Positions 15,633 through 29,244 of a stretch of DNA of 64,000 bases are shown here, piece by piece; the stretch's first letter is position 1, and every line of letters begins with the position of its first letter. The stretch spans positions 114,501 through 178,500 of the forward strand of contig NW_027326702.1 of the NCBI RefSeq assembly GCF_030463535.1, read 5' to 3'. The DNA comes from Salminus brasiliensis (Eukaryota; Chordata; Actinopteri; Characiformes; Bryconidae). Both the position numbers and the translations under genes were made by a program. The notes beneath the pieces were generated by a model. It had not been told where the DNA came from, ran no database searches, and saw nothing but the letters and a program-made list of their open reading frames with translations.

Positions 15633-16386
15633 ATTTTTCCTCTTTCAGCATCCTCTTAACATCTTCTGGCCGTGTGTATCCATAAAGTTCAAATTCAACC
15701 AGGTACGAAAGTTGACACTAGGAGCAGGAGAAGACTTGTTACTGGAGAGCATTTATTTCTGAAAAGGACAAAGAAAAAAAACATAAACTCAGTGCAGGAT
15801 GAGAGGTTATAATTGAAGAAAACATCTGATTCAGACGTTTAACATTTTACTCAACAGATAACCCTAACCCTAACCCTAGTCTAATTTGCTTTCTGTTTTT
15901 CCTGACTGATCTGTTTGATGTGTGGCTGTTAGTACCTCAGTGCTATTTCAGGACATTCTAAACTGTTGTGCTGGTTATACCCCATGCAAATTTCTCTTTT
16001 CTCTTTTGCTTTCCATTTCATTGCACTTGTTACCTAAGATGGCACAACCAGTTATAAACATAGAACTGGGCAGGTGGACCTGAGGTGGAATTTTTTTTGT
16101 ACACTTGACAAGCGAAAAAAGAAATAAGAATAAGGCTGGAATGTAATAATGCAAGTAAATCATCCTATTTTGTACCTAAATATACCTGTAATCCAATTAA
16201 ATACAATAATTACAATAATTTTTCCTCTGTAGCAGATTATAACTACTGTTTTCCCCGGTTATGTAATACTGCTGAACACCTTATGAAACAGACATTCTCA
16301 CTCAGGATCCAATAACATGTTGTCCATCTCTAATGTAAATATATAGCTATATTATTAAGTAACAGTGTGATTAGTTACTCTTACTA

Positions 16387-16745
16387 TGGGTTTCTATGTG
16401 TCTAAGAGTAAATGTAGAACAGTGTGATGAAGAGTGGAGCACCTCCATACCTTCAACAGTAGAGCTGATGGTGTTCCTCCAGCAGAGCAGTCTGAGCACA
16501 GAGGTGTGGAGGTGCTGATCACAGCTGGATCTGCTGCTTCTCCACTTAAAGTTAAACCTAGTTAAAGTTGAATCAACCGTTTCTACACAAACGACTCCAG
16601 CTGCAAACCTCCGGAGCTTCGCTGAGGAGCCAATCAGACTGCAGAACTGTAGTTCCGCTTTTGGAGCCAATGACGTTACAGCTGGCAACTGGCTGTCAAA
16701 ATAAAAGTTTTGCAACTTTGAGGTTAACCTCAGCTGCGTTACAAA
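16387..16745 (-). promoter_or_regulatory. Type-1 module of c4 (variant leader, truncated intron part)
   Basis: On the minus strand it has the CCAAT/GC part, the variant leader shared only with the 2.3 kb module (GTAGAAACGGTTGATTC type, without the 13-codon upstream ORF), exon end TTGAAG at 16451 and GTATGG donor. Conserved intron sequence stops abruptly after CACATAGAAACCC at 16387. It is head-to-head with the module of c5, leaving only about 300 bases between the two promoters. Confidence 0.65.
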
Positions 16746-17024
16746 GCCTAATGCATAGTGACGTCGCTGTAAAATGTCCCACCTCTTGCAATTGCGATTG
16801 GAAACTTTTGTTTGTTTCTTAACAGAAAATAATTATAATTTTAAAAGAACAGTGCTCTGGAGGCTTTCTTGTACATAACTTAACTGAGGACCGGGAAACA
16901 TTCATCTGTTGCGACTTCCAAATCGATCCGAACGTAGGCTGCATTTCTGGGCTCTATACAGAGGGTCATTCACTTTGGAACCGAGAAACACCGCCTGTCT
17001 CGGCTGCAGCTATGCTAAGCCTCG

Positions 17025-17960
17025 TAGCGGTCCAGGGCCTTTATTTTGACAGCTAGTTGCCAGAGTTCTAAAGTCCGATTGGCTCCTCAGCAGAGCTGTA
17101 GCTGGAGTCTTTTGTGCACAAATACAGCAGACTGTTGAGCGTTAAGGTGGATCAGGGCTGGTTACTGTATCTGCTCAGATCCAGAGACGAAGCCATTGAG
17201 ATCTATTGATCCACATCTTCTAATAGTTTCATCCAGCGGACTCTGGACATCTGCTGGCCGCTCTTTTACCATGAAGAGCTTCTCTGTAGGAGAATATGGA
17301 AGGTGGGGCTAACTGTAGCCCGGTCTCCAGTAACGTGGAGAAGCAGCAGATCCAGCTGTGATCAGCACCTCCACACCTCTGTGCTCAGACTGCTCTGCTG
17401 GAGGAACACCATCAGCTCTACTGTTGAAGGTATGGAGGTGCTCCACTCTTCATCACACTGTTCTACATTTACTCTTAGACACATAGAAACCCTTTCAGAA
17501 GGAGCAACATTGAAGAGAACACAGAAGCAGCTTCGTCCAGGAGCTGCTTGATGATCTTCTCCTAGTTAGCTTTGATGAACAGTTGGTTTCTGCTGGGTTT
17601 CAGATCTACAGGAGCTTTCAGCTACTTAGAAACCCTGACAGTTGGTTTATTGGGGTAATAGTTCTCTGGTCTGGGGGGTTAAAGTGAGATTGTGCTGCTG
17701 CTGTTTCTAAACTCCTTCATGCTGACTGTAGAGATCTCTCCTTTATGCTCATGTGTTTCTCCACGCCAGAGTCTGTCTGTGTACAGAAAGTATATCTTTA
17801 TGAGGCTTTATAAAACTCTGTGTAAAATAGATGATGAGATTCAGCATGGAGGTGGAATGAGTGTAGAAACACTCATATATGCAGATGTTCCACAATGTGG
17901 GAATTTATGTGCAGTTATTTGTGGAGCAGTACATTTTAGAGCAGAATGGAGTTCTTCCTG
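17025..17960 (+). promoter_or_regulatory. Type-1 promoter/exon-1 module of c5
   Basis: This is a full copy. It has TTTTATTTTGACAGC, an inverted CCAAT box (GATTGGCTCC near 17090), a leader with the 13-codon upstream ORF (17271-17312), exon end at 17429 before GTATGG, and the conserved intron start to about 17960. The palindrome region is diverged (CAGAGCTGTAGCTGG). Intron 1 is predicted as 17430-18908. Confidence 0.7.
17271..17312 (+). other. Conserved 13-codon upstream ORF (MKSFSVGEYGRWG)
   Basis: The 42-base frame is identical to those of the other type-1a modules (27498, 29543 and 34557 on plus; 13675, 42545 and 61558 on minus). It lies in the predicted 5' UTR exon, before the donor at 17430. 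Confidence 0.5.
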
Positions 17961-18361
17961 AGAGATGTGTAGTTTGTAGATTGCTGTACTGTGCAGAGGA
18001 CAAATACTTTAACACATGATTAAATATATTGAGTTATTGTGTACTTTATTTTCTTATCTTAAGTTTGCGAAATGAATTTCTTTAGGCTTAATTCAATTTT
18101 AAATATTAGTTTATGTTAAAGAGTCATTTTTTAAATGAAATATTTACATAAAAGTAAGCACAATGCACTGGAGCAGCAGCAATTTTTCATTGAAAAATGA
18201 AATGCATAAACGAGACGTTATATCAAATTGTATTTTAATTTAAAATTTAACATATTGATGTCTATGTTCAAAGTTATTTTTTCTTTTTCCTTGTTGACAC
18301 TAACACTATTAAGTGTTAAAAGTATTATTTTTTAAATTTTTAAATCTTTACTCATACAAAG

Positions 18362-18560
18362 TTCCTAATTTTCTGGGTAGAAAAACTGTGCAGAGTAATG
18401 GGTTCTCGGGGACTGTTAACTAAACTATCAAACTCCTGAATAGTTCTCACATTTTACAAGCCCCCTCTTAACAGCCCTCAATCACCCACCATCTCTTAAT
18501 CTACCAGCCATTGACAAGCAACCCCCACCCAAACTAAACATGTCTCAGAAATAACTTCAC
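18362..18560 (-). repeat. Module-associated repeat segment, inverted
   Basis: Text such as TTAACAGCCCTCAATCACCC and GGTAGAAAAACTGTGCAGAG is the reverse of a segment that directly follows the modules at 30240-30370 and 63735-63925. Here it sits in intron 1 of c5 in the opposite orientation. Other copies lie at 22700-22800 (plus) and 61010-61170 (minus). Confidence 0.5.
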
Positions 18561-18979
18561 GAGACAAAGGCCGGAGTATAGAGGCCATACTATAAGATAC
18601 CAACCAATCAAAGAAAAGAAAACTGCGATTTTCATTCCAGACTAAAGGCTTGCATGTCTGCTTCTGGAATGTGCTTATTAATCTTTTTTGGGGATGTAAA
18701 TGATGTTTGTAGCAATTGAAAGAATTTAGAAGTCTACAGAAGCACTTTATGTCTGTCTTTTTTTAGTTAGAATTTAGTTAAGTCAAAAGCCTAAAAAAGG
18801 CATATCTGTTAAAGGTTGAAATCTGAATCAAATGATTTCCATTTGCCACCCAAACATAGTATTGTACAGCATTTTGCATTGAATATAAGTTTTGTTTGTA
18901 TTTTCCAGAAATGAATGCCATCCTGTTCCAAGTCTTCTCCTGCTGCTAGTGTTGACGTTTCTACCTGGTTGAAATTTAG

Positions 18980-19882
<903 letters not shown>

Positions 19883-19889
19883 TATAAAC

Positions 19890-20520
19890 CATAATATGGC
19901 CTGACCCAGATTTCAAAAACTTGGGTAACATGTTTGTTGAGGACAAACATTTTAAACCCTGCTTCACTCTAGCCTTGCGCTACCCCCAAATATGAAACTG
20001 TGGGGAACCTGTTGAGATCTTCATGTGAATGCAAAATCAGTTTAAAAGTGCATTGGCTTTCAGTAGAAACTGGATGACATGTAGTTGGAACTCTCTGCAA
20101 AATTCCTTGCTTTTTTCCCTGACCGTGCAAGTTGCTCAGCAACAAGACCGAGGAGCTCTGGATGGGTTCTTGATGCAATGCCAGCTTCCACTTTGTTTTT
20201 TTTTCTCACTGGTGTTGAGAGGAGTTTCCAACATTGAAGGACACATCAATTCAGGGAGAGCTCATGAACTAAGTCATGGACTCTTTTCAAACGACTGAGT
20301 TACAAAAATTTAAATCAGTTTCATCCAGTAAATCCATGTTAAATCTCTGTGGATTAAACCACTGTCACTGTCCCAGAGGTACAAGAGGATATTCCTAATA
20401 TATTATCTAAAGTGACTCTTGTGATTTAAGGATTTACCCAAATTATTTAGTATAATGTCACTAAATATGATGCTGATTTGTGGCTTTGCAAAACCCTCTT
20501 GGGTGTATTCCCAAGAAATT
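19890..20520. other. 3' flank of c5, no gene seen
   Basis: The text CCAGATTTCAAAAACTTGGG after the stop corresponds to the stretch that is translated in c3. Farther on I see no recognisable element. A poly-T run lies at about 20523-20543. Confidence 0.5.
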
Positions 20521-20619
20521 GCCTTTTTTTTTTTTTTTTTTTTGGTTAGTTATTACAGGGTTGTTCATTCTATACACTGGCTGGCAAGCAAGGTTTATGT
20601 TGTTTATTTCATGTGATTA

Positions 20620-21000
20620 ATCATTGGCCCTTTTCACACCTGGCATTAATGTGCATCTTTTAGGCAAGTGATTGCCAAAATGCATAGTTGTTCACATCTG
20701 GAATTTTAAATGCATCTCCTGTGGCCGCTTTCAATCAGATATCTCACATAATTTCCACAGGAGAAGGGATGTTATGCAAATTAGTGCTGTCATTCTCTCG
20801 CTGTTTTTGTTTTGACACTGAAATGACTAGCAAGTTTCCTCCTAGGGGAAGAAAACTGCATGGTATTTTGAATAGCTTTGAAGTATTGAGGTTTCCACAG
20901 TGCACGGGTGGAGTGAATGGATCTCATATCTTGTTTCTGATATTTGTATGGCTTCTGAAAAGCAGAACAGCCAGGGACCAGGCAGTTGTGTTTTAATTTT
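20620..21000 (+). mobile_element. Probable PIF/Harbinger transposon remnant
   Basis: A frame within 20688-20996 contains RFPQCTGGVNGSHI. This resembles the FPxCxGAxDGTHI motif around the first catalytic aspartate of PIF/Harbinger transposases; here the aspartate position reads N. The upstream text TTCACACCTGGCATTAATG fits a decayed transposon end. Only a small part of a transposase remains. The family call rests on this one motif. Confidence 0.5.
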
Positions 21001-21464
21001 CTGGCCAGAATCCTGAGTGTTAAAGTATGCTTTAGGTTTAAGGGTTTTTTTTTACTTTTTAATATTTTTCAATAGTTTTAAATGCATGCATTCTAACAAT
21101 AATTGTCTTATCCCAGTGGTGTATGATTTCCTATGGCTAGCATGTTGCATATTCCAGGAATCATGAATCAGTCATTAAAGATTTTTTACAGAAAACACAA
21201 TGAAGCTGTACTGTATTTTTATTGCTGCTTAGGTAGAAGAACAATGCCATAAACATGAATGAATATGAACAGCTTGTAGCTTCTGGAAAGATCATTTGAA
21301 AGATATTTTGTTCCACAGAACTGTAAACTCTAAAAAAAAAAAGTGGACTTATCATCAAGTAGTTGCATTTTTAACAATACAGTTTTTTTTTAAAAGTATG
21401 CAGTAAATTATTTGTGTGACAAGGCCCACCTCTTGGAAGACTCAGATTCAGTCTTAGTTCTAGA

Positions 21465-21655
21465 GATGCTCCACTCTTCATCACACTGTTCTACATTTAC
21501 TCTTAGACACATAGAAACCCTTTCAGAAGGAGCAACATTGAAGAGAACACAGAAGCAGCTTCGTCCAGGAGCTGCTTGATGATCTTCTCCTAGTTAGCTT
21601 TGATGAACAGTTGGTTTATTGGGGTAATCGTTCTCTGGTCTGGGGGGTTAAAGTC
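21465..21655 (+). repeat. Type-1 module fragment (intron part only), upstream of c6
   Basis: The copy starts inside the intron part (GATGCTCCACTCTTC) and has an internal deletion after GATGAACAGTTGGTTT. Exon 1 and the promoter part are missing, so c6 lacks the standard promoter, which agrees with its damaged start. Confidence 0.6.
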
Positions 21656-21754
21656 ATATCTTTCATGCGAGCTGCTAACTGGTTCCTCAGGCATTTCATT
21701 TTGAAGAAAATCTGCAAGACTTTGATTTGAAGCTAAGCTTTTATACTGTGGGCT

Positions 21755-22210
21755 GTCCCTGAGCGCGGAGCCTATCAGTGGCCTTCGTGGGCGTGTCTAA
21801 GGGAGCGCGCGGTCCAAGACTAGGAAGACGTTTTTAGCTCATATATCATATATATATTATATATTATCGTATTCTGAAGCACCGGTAATGTGAGATTGTG
21901 ACGTTTTTGTTTATGTAGGAACAGAGCTGGTTTGGGAGCTGAGCAGGTGTTGGTTTATTTTGAAAGCCTGCGGTTTGCAGTGCTGAGAGTCTGGAGGGAG
22001 AGAACACCCCCTGTGCGGTAAGGAGCAGAGACAGGCTCCCCATGTTCCTTTCTTAAGGAGAAACTAGCTTACTTTAAACAGCAAGGCTGAGCGCTCTGTA
22101 GCCCAGGCTGGAAGACACTACAGCTTCACTGCAGAGCCGTTATTTTTAGCTGGGGGCTCTTCATTATTCCGGACACTGAGGAGCAGGGCTTGGGGTTTCG
22201 CACTGGGGTT
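21755..22210 (+). promoter_or_regulatory. CpG-rich block, possible alternative promoter/exon
   Basis: This is a local GC-rich stretch (GAGCGCGGAGCC, GGGCGTGTC, GGGAGCGCGCGG) in AT-rich surroundings, followed by a plausible donor (GTGCG|GTAAGG near 22016). It is about 1.2 kb upstream of the c6 acceptor and could drive it. It matches neither module type. The evidence is composition and one donor-like site only. Confidence 0.25.
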
Positions 22211-22699
22211 CTAACATTTAGATTGGACGTTTTGTTTTCACTAGTACAATTCTGTTGTAGATATGAATTCATTCTGTGTCACAGGGACCACAAGACTGTA
22301 AATTCACATCAGGGAATTGACTATGCAATAACAGCCTAAAAAAATGCTAAAGTGTGTAATACCTGTTTATGAATACATACCCATAGGTACCAATCAGCCA
22401 TTCAATTAGCACACCTGAAAAAATCAAGCTGTAATGTCTGGACGACTAGATCAGAACATCTTAAAAAAATATCCAGGTATTTTTCTAGTATGCGATCCAA
22501 GAAAGGGCCGTAGGCACCCAGGGCATTGGTGCTCATGCTCATTGGTGTCAGATACCTCAGAACAAAATTGTAGCTTTAGCACCTTTACTGGTTGAGTCCT
22601 GAGACCAAAAGCATCAGCTGTGGTCCTGTCAATTATTGGGTCTTCCTAGGTAAAGTACTGCACACAACCCCTACTAGTCAGAGACAACCAACCCTTCAT

Positions 22700-22800
22700 G
22701 CTAACTGTAATGGTTTTTAGTTTAAACTGCTGGAGAACCCATACTTTGCATATTTAGTGTTTTTCTACCCAGCATATTAAGAACATGTGGCATACAAGTA
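22700..22800 (+). repeat. Module-associated repeat segment
   Basis: CTGCTGGAGAACCCATAC and TTTAGTGTTTTTCTACCCAG match the segment at 63835-63890 and, inverted, those near 18370-18400 and 61020-61060. Confidence 0.5.
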
Positions 22801-23423
22801 AAATACTTCAGTTTAAATTTATTGTAAATATATAGCCTCATTATATATGAGAATATATAGATATTGTTATATATCAAATATATAAAGATTTGTTTTTTAG
22901 AAAGTGGTAGAGGCACACAGGAAAATCAGTACAGAAATTTACAAGAACAGAAGTGATGGAAAGTGTGCAAATGCTTAAGCATGACATTATCGTGACCTGA
23001 CCAGCTTTTGAAGAATTGAATGGCTGCCATTGGAATAGGCTCATTAATGTGTTTTGGTGATATTACACATGGTTGTAGCTGCTGCATTAATTCTTAAGTC
23101 TACAGAAACACAAGCCTACAAATTGTTGAAAGTCTGAATCAAATGGTTTGTTTAATGTTTTAATTATAACCCCACCATCATAATTTTCATTTTACATCAC
23201 AAACTAGGATTCTCCTGCATTTTTGCATTGAGCTTAGGTTTCTTTCTTTGTTTTTTTTTTCCAGAAATGAATCCTGTCGTGTTCCAAGTCTTCTCCTGCT
23301 CCTAGTGTCAACTTTGCAACCTTGTTGAAATGTACTTTCCCCAATACACACAATTAGAAGACTGTTAAGCTGTTGAAAGAGGGGAAGAATATAGCATCAA
23401 GAAAAATCTCCAATTCTCAGTGA

Positions 23424-24077
<654 letters not shown>

Positions 24078-24179
24078 AGATGTCCAGGTCCTAAAGTACA
24101 GCTTTGTGCTTTAGTCTGTCAGTTGTTAGTCTGTGACCCTATTCATAATATATGCAAATAAAGAATCTCCATAGTTAAT

Positions 24180-24660
24180 AATATGTGGTTGTTTACTTAC
24201 TTTTTTTTCCTTTGGTGGCTTATTTGTCAGTGTTGTCAATGCTATTACCTTGCTAAAAACAGCTCAGGACGTCTTTGCTGATAGCTGGTTTCAGATGGCA
24301 TATGCATCTTAGCTCTTGGCCAGCACAAGCCCTATCTGGGCGGAATTAAATATACGTGAGAATAACATAGGGGTGAACTTCTCTTTCAGTAGGACCATTT
24401 TGATTCATGCCCGTCCTAATGAACCCTAACCCTAATCTCATGTGTGTTGTCCCCTGAGAAAGTTAGACTGAATAACCTATTTTTTCGCTGAACCACCCAA
24501 AAAAAGGTATTTGCTACTGCTGCACAAGCAAGGATTTTAATCAGAGATCCACCTAGAATCTTCCCAGTTACTGAACTGTAGTAAAACTTCACCTGGGAGA
24601 GTGGTTTCAGGAGTGATTGTGTGTAATGATGAGTGTTTTATAGGTAAGATGCTTGTGTAT
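24180..24660. other. Intergenic, short telomere-like motif
   Basis: No gene is seen. A short AACCCTAACCCTAAT run lies at about 24423-24437. Confidence 0.4.
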
Positions 24661-24661
24661 A

Positions 24662-24870
24662 CAGTTGCAATAAAAAAAAATTAACCCCCACTGTTTAATT
24701 TTTTTTGCAAAATGTACAAAATTTCAGCTGTCTGCTTTAAACCAATTAAACAAGACCAATAAAAGAAATTGCTTTCTCCACATTAAACACAAACTGCTTC
24801 TTTTAATGACTGCACTCTCAGAATTATTTAACCTCTTCATGACAAGTGTCTTTAGTACCTAGTCAGCTGG
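24662..24870. mobile_element. Tc1-like transposon end fragment
   Basis: The run TTAACCCCCACTG, GCAAAATGTACAAA, TTGCTTTCTCCACATT, TCAGAATTATTTAACCTCTTCATGACAAGTG lines up with 36360-36570, where the same sequence leads into Tc1-type transposase. Only this end is recognisable here. Confidence 0.5.
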
Positions 24871-24874
24871 TTTA

Positions 24875-26400
24875 TCCTCACGTGGTATGGAAACTGGGAA
24901 CCGATGTGTCCTCAAACTCATTTATTTTGACATCCAGGTTGTCAAATATTATGTGTGCACGTAAATAAGGCCTTGTTTCTTAAAACAAAAACTGATCTAA
25001 TTTAAAATATCTAATATTCATTCTTTATTTCAGCATTTTCTGATATGTTGTTAGATGTACCTATATTGATGGGCAACAACAATTGTCTTTTCGCCTTGGA
25101 ATTGTGTTAACACACATGATTGCTGCAGACCAGCAACCTGCCAAAAATGTCTGCTTTAATAGAGGTGGTCAAATGTAGAATGTACGCATTCATTTTTATT
25201 TATTAATTACCTGCTGTCCTCGTTTTGGCCATAGGTGCATTGACATTACTATCTTGCAATAAAGCTTGACACACTCTTTTCTGGGGTATGTACTGTATTA
25301 GAGGAATACAGTTTCTACAGTGGAGCATCATGCTCATGCTTATCCCACTAAGCCCCTTAGGCACACTGCTGAAAGGTGTTAGACCTGTTATTAGTAATAG
25401 CATTTTTTATATTTTATTTATATTTTACAAAATATGTGACTCATTATATTCCAATACTCATGATCACTTAAAAATATGTTTTAAAAGTGCCATGTACCAA
25501 GTTATTTGACTCATCTAAATGTAAATACCATATATTTCTGAGAAAATATTGAAGTACACCTGGCGTTATTTTTATTCTGAGCTGTTTTAAATATGCTGTA
25601 TTATGAAATATTAGGTGTTGAGACTTTTCTATCTGTGGGTACAATTGATTACTGTAGCACTCCTAAAAAACAAGGTAAGCGTACTTATGAAGCTCACCTA
25701 AATCTACACTGAAACATGCACAAGGCATTGATTCCAGCGGGTTACAGTGTCATAATGAAATAATAATCATATAAAAATATTTAACTTTAAGTGTTCTTTT
25801 AGTATTTTAAAATGAAACAACATATGTTTTGTAAATTTACTGGTGCTTTCATGTTTGTATCAGTTGTGAAAACTGCACTAAATTTCATTATATTTAGAGG
25901 ATAATTCAGTGCTTTTGCCCCACTGTGTAGTGTGCTAATTATGTATCCCATTATGGTTTTATGAGATACATACTTTTATTTTATATATTTATTGTTTCTT
26001 TCATTTTTAAAGCCTAGTTCAAAGTAGCAACCATCAGTGAATGTTCAAATACATGCTGGACCAATGGGATTCTGACATTTATTAAACAGCAGCAGTAACT
26101 GAAAAAATCCATTTTTTATGAGTGTTACTGAATTTTATCAGTCCATAAAGCACTCTGAGCTGCTACCTGTATGATGGGAAGTACCTCGTGTTAACATAGC
26201 TGAAGATTCGCCACAAGAGGGAGCTTGGAGCACAAGTAGTTTTCGGTGAAACTAACTGTCAAAAGTAAAGTCCTGCATATTAGTTTTTATATAGACATAT
26301 TTATATACACAAACATTAGCGCACATGTTTTTTGTAGCCTCTAACATTAGAGCAAACTAAACATGAACAATGGAAATAACAACCTTTAATTGACTCTTTT
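24875..26400. other. AT-rich intergenic stretch
   Basis: I see no gene. A piece near 25640-25720 (GGTAAGCGTACTTATGAAGC) is a diverged match to the repeat at about 9270. Other open frames are short and unsupported. Confidence 0.4.
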
Positions 26401-26439
26401 TAAGGACTTAATGTTTATTTACGTTCATGTGCGTTTGAT

Positions 26440-27125
26440 TCAGTGTATCGGTTCATGTTCATTTACGTTCATGTTGGTTCCGTTGTTCTCGTTCTTTGTT
26501 TGGATTATGAGTGTCCAAACAAACCCTAACCCTAACCCTGGGACTGGGGGGTACTTAAGGAGTCTCGACAGCGAATGCCGGTTAATTTAACCGATTGGAG
26601 CTTTCGGGACGTCCTGCGGGTCCTTTTTGGTCTCAGGGGTGTCTAGGTCAGCCCAGGCGATTCACCTTGGTGGAGGAGTAGGTTTTCCCGGCTACTCCCG
26701 CGTCAAGCGAGGCTCGCTCGCTTCCGGTCAGGATACTGAGGTCACCCACGCCCCAGCAAGGCGACCTTGGTCGACCTTGCCGGTTGGTCTAGCGGCTGGT
26801 TCCCCAGCCCCCCTCGTTTTGTTATTGAGCGCTGCTCGGAGTTACGTTTATCCCCCTCTAACCCTAACCCTAACCCCAGCCGCTGCCGGTAGGGGTTTGT
26901 TCTAGTCCCCTTTACCCCCGCTCTGCTCACGACCCCCCAGTCCCAGGTTTTGTGTTGTTTGCCATTTCATTTGTCACGTTTGGTTTTGTTTGATCACCAT
27001 TGCTCACTGTTTGCTCACTGTTTGCTCACTGTTTGCTCACTGTGCTGCCTCACGTGCCCCTTTCTGTTAATAAATTTGCTCTGCGAGTGTAAGTCCCATC
27101 TTGTTCTGTCGTAACACGCCATGAC
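26440..27125 (+). mobile_element. GC-rich LTR-like remnant with telomere-like motifs and an 11-bp tandem repeat
   Basis: The block is GC-rich and sharply bounded. It holds two CCCTAA-type runs (about 26522-26540 and 26858-26878), four tandem copies of an 11-bp unit (TGCTCACTGTT, 27001-27044), an AATAAA (27070) and an end reading CGCCATGACA near 27124. A polyadenylation signal close to a ...CA end fits a solo LTR of a Ty3-like element. No flanking duplication or coding domain was found, so the class is uncertain. Confidence 0.3.
27001..27044 (+). repeat. 11-bp tandem repeat, four units
   Basis: TGCTCACTGTT is repeated four times in a row; the last unit ends in G in place of T. It lies within the GC-rich LTR-like block. 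Confidence 0.8.
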
Positions 27126-27229
27126 ACATATAGATTTTCCATTCAGATATGTCAAAAAAAATAACTGATTCAATTTTGAATCAATGTAAAATCAAGTTGC
27201 ACGAATAAATTCTGACATCAGAGATCAAC

Positions 27230-27653
27230 ATTGATTTGTCTCACAGCACAGCCTCACAGCGCTACAGGACTTTTATTTTGACAGCTATTTGCCAGACGTT
27301 GCCTAGAGTGCGGTCTGATTGGCTCCTCAGCGGAGCTCCGGAGCTCTGCAGCTGCAGACTGTTGAGTGTTAAGGTGGATCAGGGCTGGTTACTGTATCTG
27401 CTCAGATCCAGAGACGAAGCCATTGAGATCTATTGATCCACATCTTCTAATAGTTTCATCCAGCGGACTCTGGACATCTGCTGGCCGCTCTTTTACCATG
27501 AAGAGCTTCTCTGTAGGAGAATATGGAAGGTGGGGCTAACTGTAGCCCGGTCTCCAGTAAAGTGGAGAAGCAGCAGATCCAGCTGTGATCAGCACCTCCA
27601 CACCTCTGTGCTCAGACTGCTCTGCTGGAGGAACACCATCAGCTCTACTGTTC
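27230..27653 (+). promoter_or_regulatory. Orphan type-1 promoter/exon-1 module
   Basis: The copy has the inverted CCAAT box, both intact palindromes (27333-27346 and 27347-27356) and the leader with the 13-codon upstream ORF (27498-27539). It breaks off at CTCTACTGTT (27653), four bases before the donor position. No zinc-finger exon follows before the next module at 29.25 kb. If transcribed, it would read into unrelated sequence. Confidence 0.65.
27498..27539 (+). other. Conserved 13-codon upstream ORF (MKSFSVGEYGRWG)
   Basis: The copy in the orphan module is unchanged although its gene is gone. Its conservation here therefore reflects recent copying, not selection on this locus. Confidence 0.45.
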
Positions 27654-27654
27654 A

Positions 27655-29240
27655 TTTGCTCCCATTGCTACAGATGTATAGCATTAAACACCTAGCCATG
27701 GAGTCTAACATTACAAACATTTGCGAAAGGATGTTTTCTTTTTATATTCATCTCTGTATCTTATTTCTTATAATCTTTACAGATTTTTCCACAGGTTTGT
27801 TGATCCCAGAAAGTGTCTAATTTTGGTTGAAATTCTTAATTCAACTAAAAACAGTAAGTGCCTGGATATAATTATGGCTGGTGCTGGTTTTTGTCTGCTC
27901 AGAGTAGACAAGTATATGTATGAAGGGACAGAGAGCAGGAGTCGCTGCTAACAGCTATGGGTACCTCAAGGATTTTAAATTTGAATGTAGGGGCAAACAA
28001 TATTAATCCAATGGCGTCTGACTTTTTCTACGTCACATCTTCATGACAGTTTTTCAGGCATGGAGAAACAAGGAGTTTAGAAACAATCTCAAATATGAAA
28101 TGTTATATACAATATAAGTCCTGTAGTGTGGGGTGGAATGACGGATGACCAATAAGATCCTAGTTGAACCAAATGTGTCAGGATGTACAGTCAACAGGGC
28201 TGTACATACTACAACTTATACATACTACAACAAAGTTTGAGTTAAATACACAAATATTTGTTTTGTACCCACGTGAGAAGAACAAATACAAACAGGCACT
28301 GATGCACTAAATTACAACTTAACAAAAGTTCTTGTTTTCAAATTAATATTTCATGTCTTTCAAGCTAGATTCAGATTTCTCCTCGTTACTCAGTACAGAT
28401 TTTTTTAAACCCACAACATATTTCAATACTATAAATTTTATAGTACAACTATAGTAAATCTTTATACAACAGTTAGTTCCAGCCATGTGAGCTGATTGGT
28501 TAAGAAGTGCTTTAACTGAGCTGGTATTTTGTCATAACAACACATTTTGTTATGAAACACTGTATCTCTCTGCTCTCTGATTGTCCTTAAACCAATAAGT
28601 AATGTAAAGTACTAAACTAAACTAACAACTAACAGGCTGTACAGTGTGGAGTTTGCTTCTGGAAATGCTACCATATTAAATGCTATGCTCACAGCTCAGT
28701 TTTATAAACTCTTTATTTTTTTTCTGAACTGTGGTATAAAAGCAGCAGAACTGTCAAGGTTGTGTCTTATGGTGAAATAACAGCACAACTGTGATGACAT
28801 ATGGGACATATATTGGCTTATATATTTTTATGCATTTTTAAAAATATTTTGTGTAGAATATATATGTGTAGAACTTTTGCTCTTATTTTTACTTTATGTT
28901 TAAATATACATAATTTTTTACTCTTTAACATTTTTTTTTAATATTTGTACTTATTGTAAGTGTAAGCACCGTTGGGTTTCGTTGTCATTTTTGGATCTAT
29001 TAATTATTACTTACATTACTTGAAATGTTGGAATGGTGTCATGAATGGTTATAAAAGGGGTAGATTAAGTGTAAAATGTTGATTATAGGGATTGAATCAG
29101 TGTTGAATTAGCATAAAATTGATGTGCACAAAAGATCTTTGGCTTGATGTAAAAATAGATTGATTATTCATTATTTTGTATCTGAGTTTGAAAAAGGAGT
29201 TTGTTTTAATAAAAGTACAATAATATTTAATGCACAGGAA
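27655..29240. other. Intergenic, no gene recognised
   Basis: Short open frames only. A run with CTTTACAGATTTTTCCACAG near 27775-27795 looks acceptor-like but leads to no recognisable exon. Confidence 0.4.
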
Positions 29241-29244
29241 GTGT

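Noticed and set aside
17303..17551. An 82-codon open frame (MGLTVARSP type) repeated in most modules
   Set aside because: It begins at a GTG, runs across the predicted splice donor into intron sequence, and is conserved only because the module is duplicated. It is not a protein gene.
17692..17961. A 71-89 codon frame (MLLLFLNSFMLTVEIS type) in the intron part of several modules
   Set aside because: It lies wholly in predicted intron sequence. It is absent where the module has the internal deletion, and nothing in codon use or domains supports it.
26627..26905. A 92-codon open frame in the GC-rich block
   Set aside because: It covers telomere-like CCCTAA runs that translate as repeated Leu-Thr, and no domain is visible. 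GC-rich DNA has fewer stops by chance.
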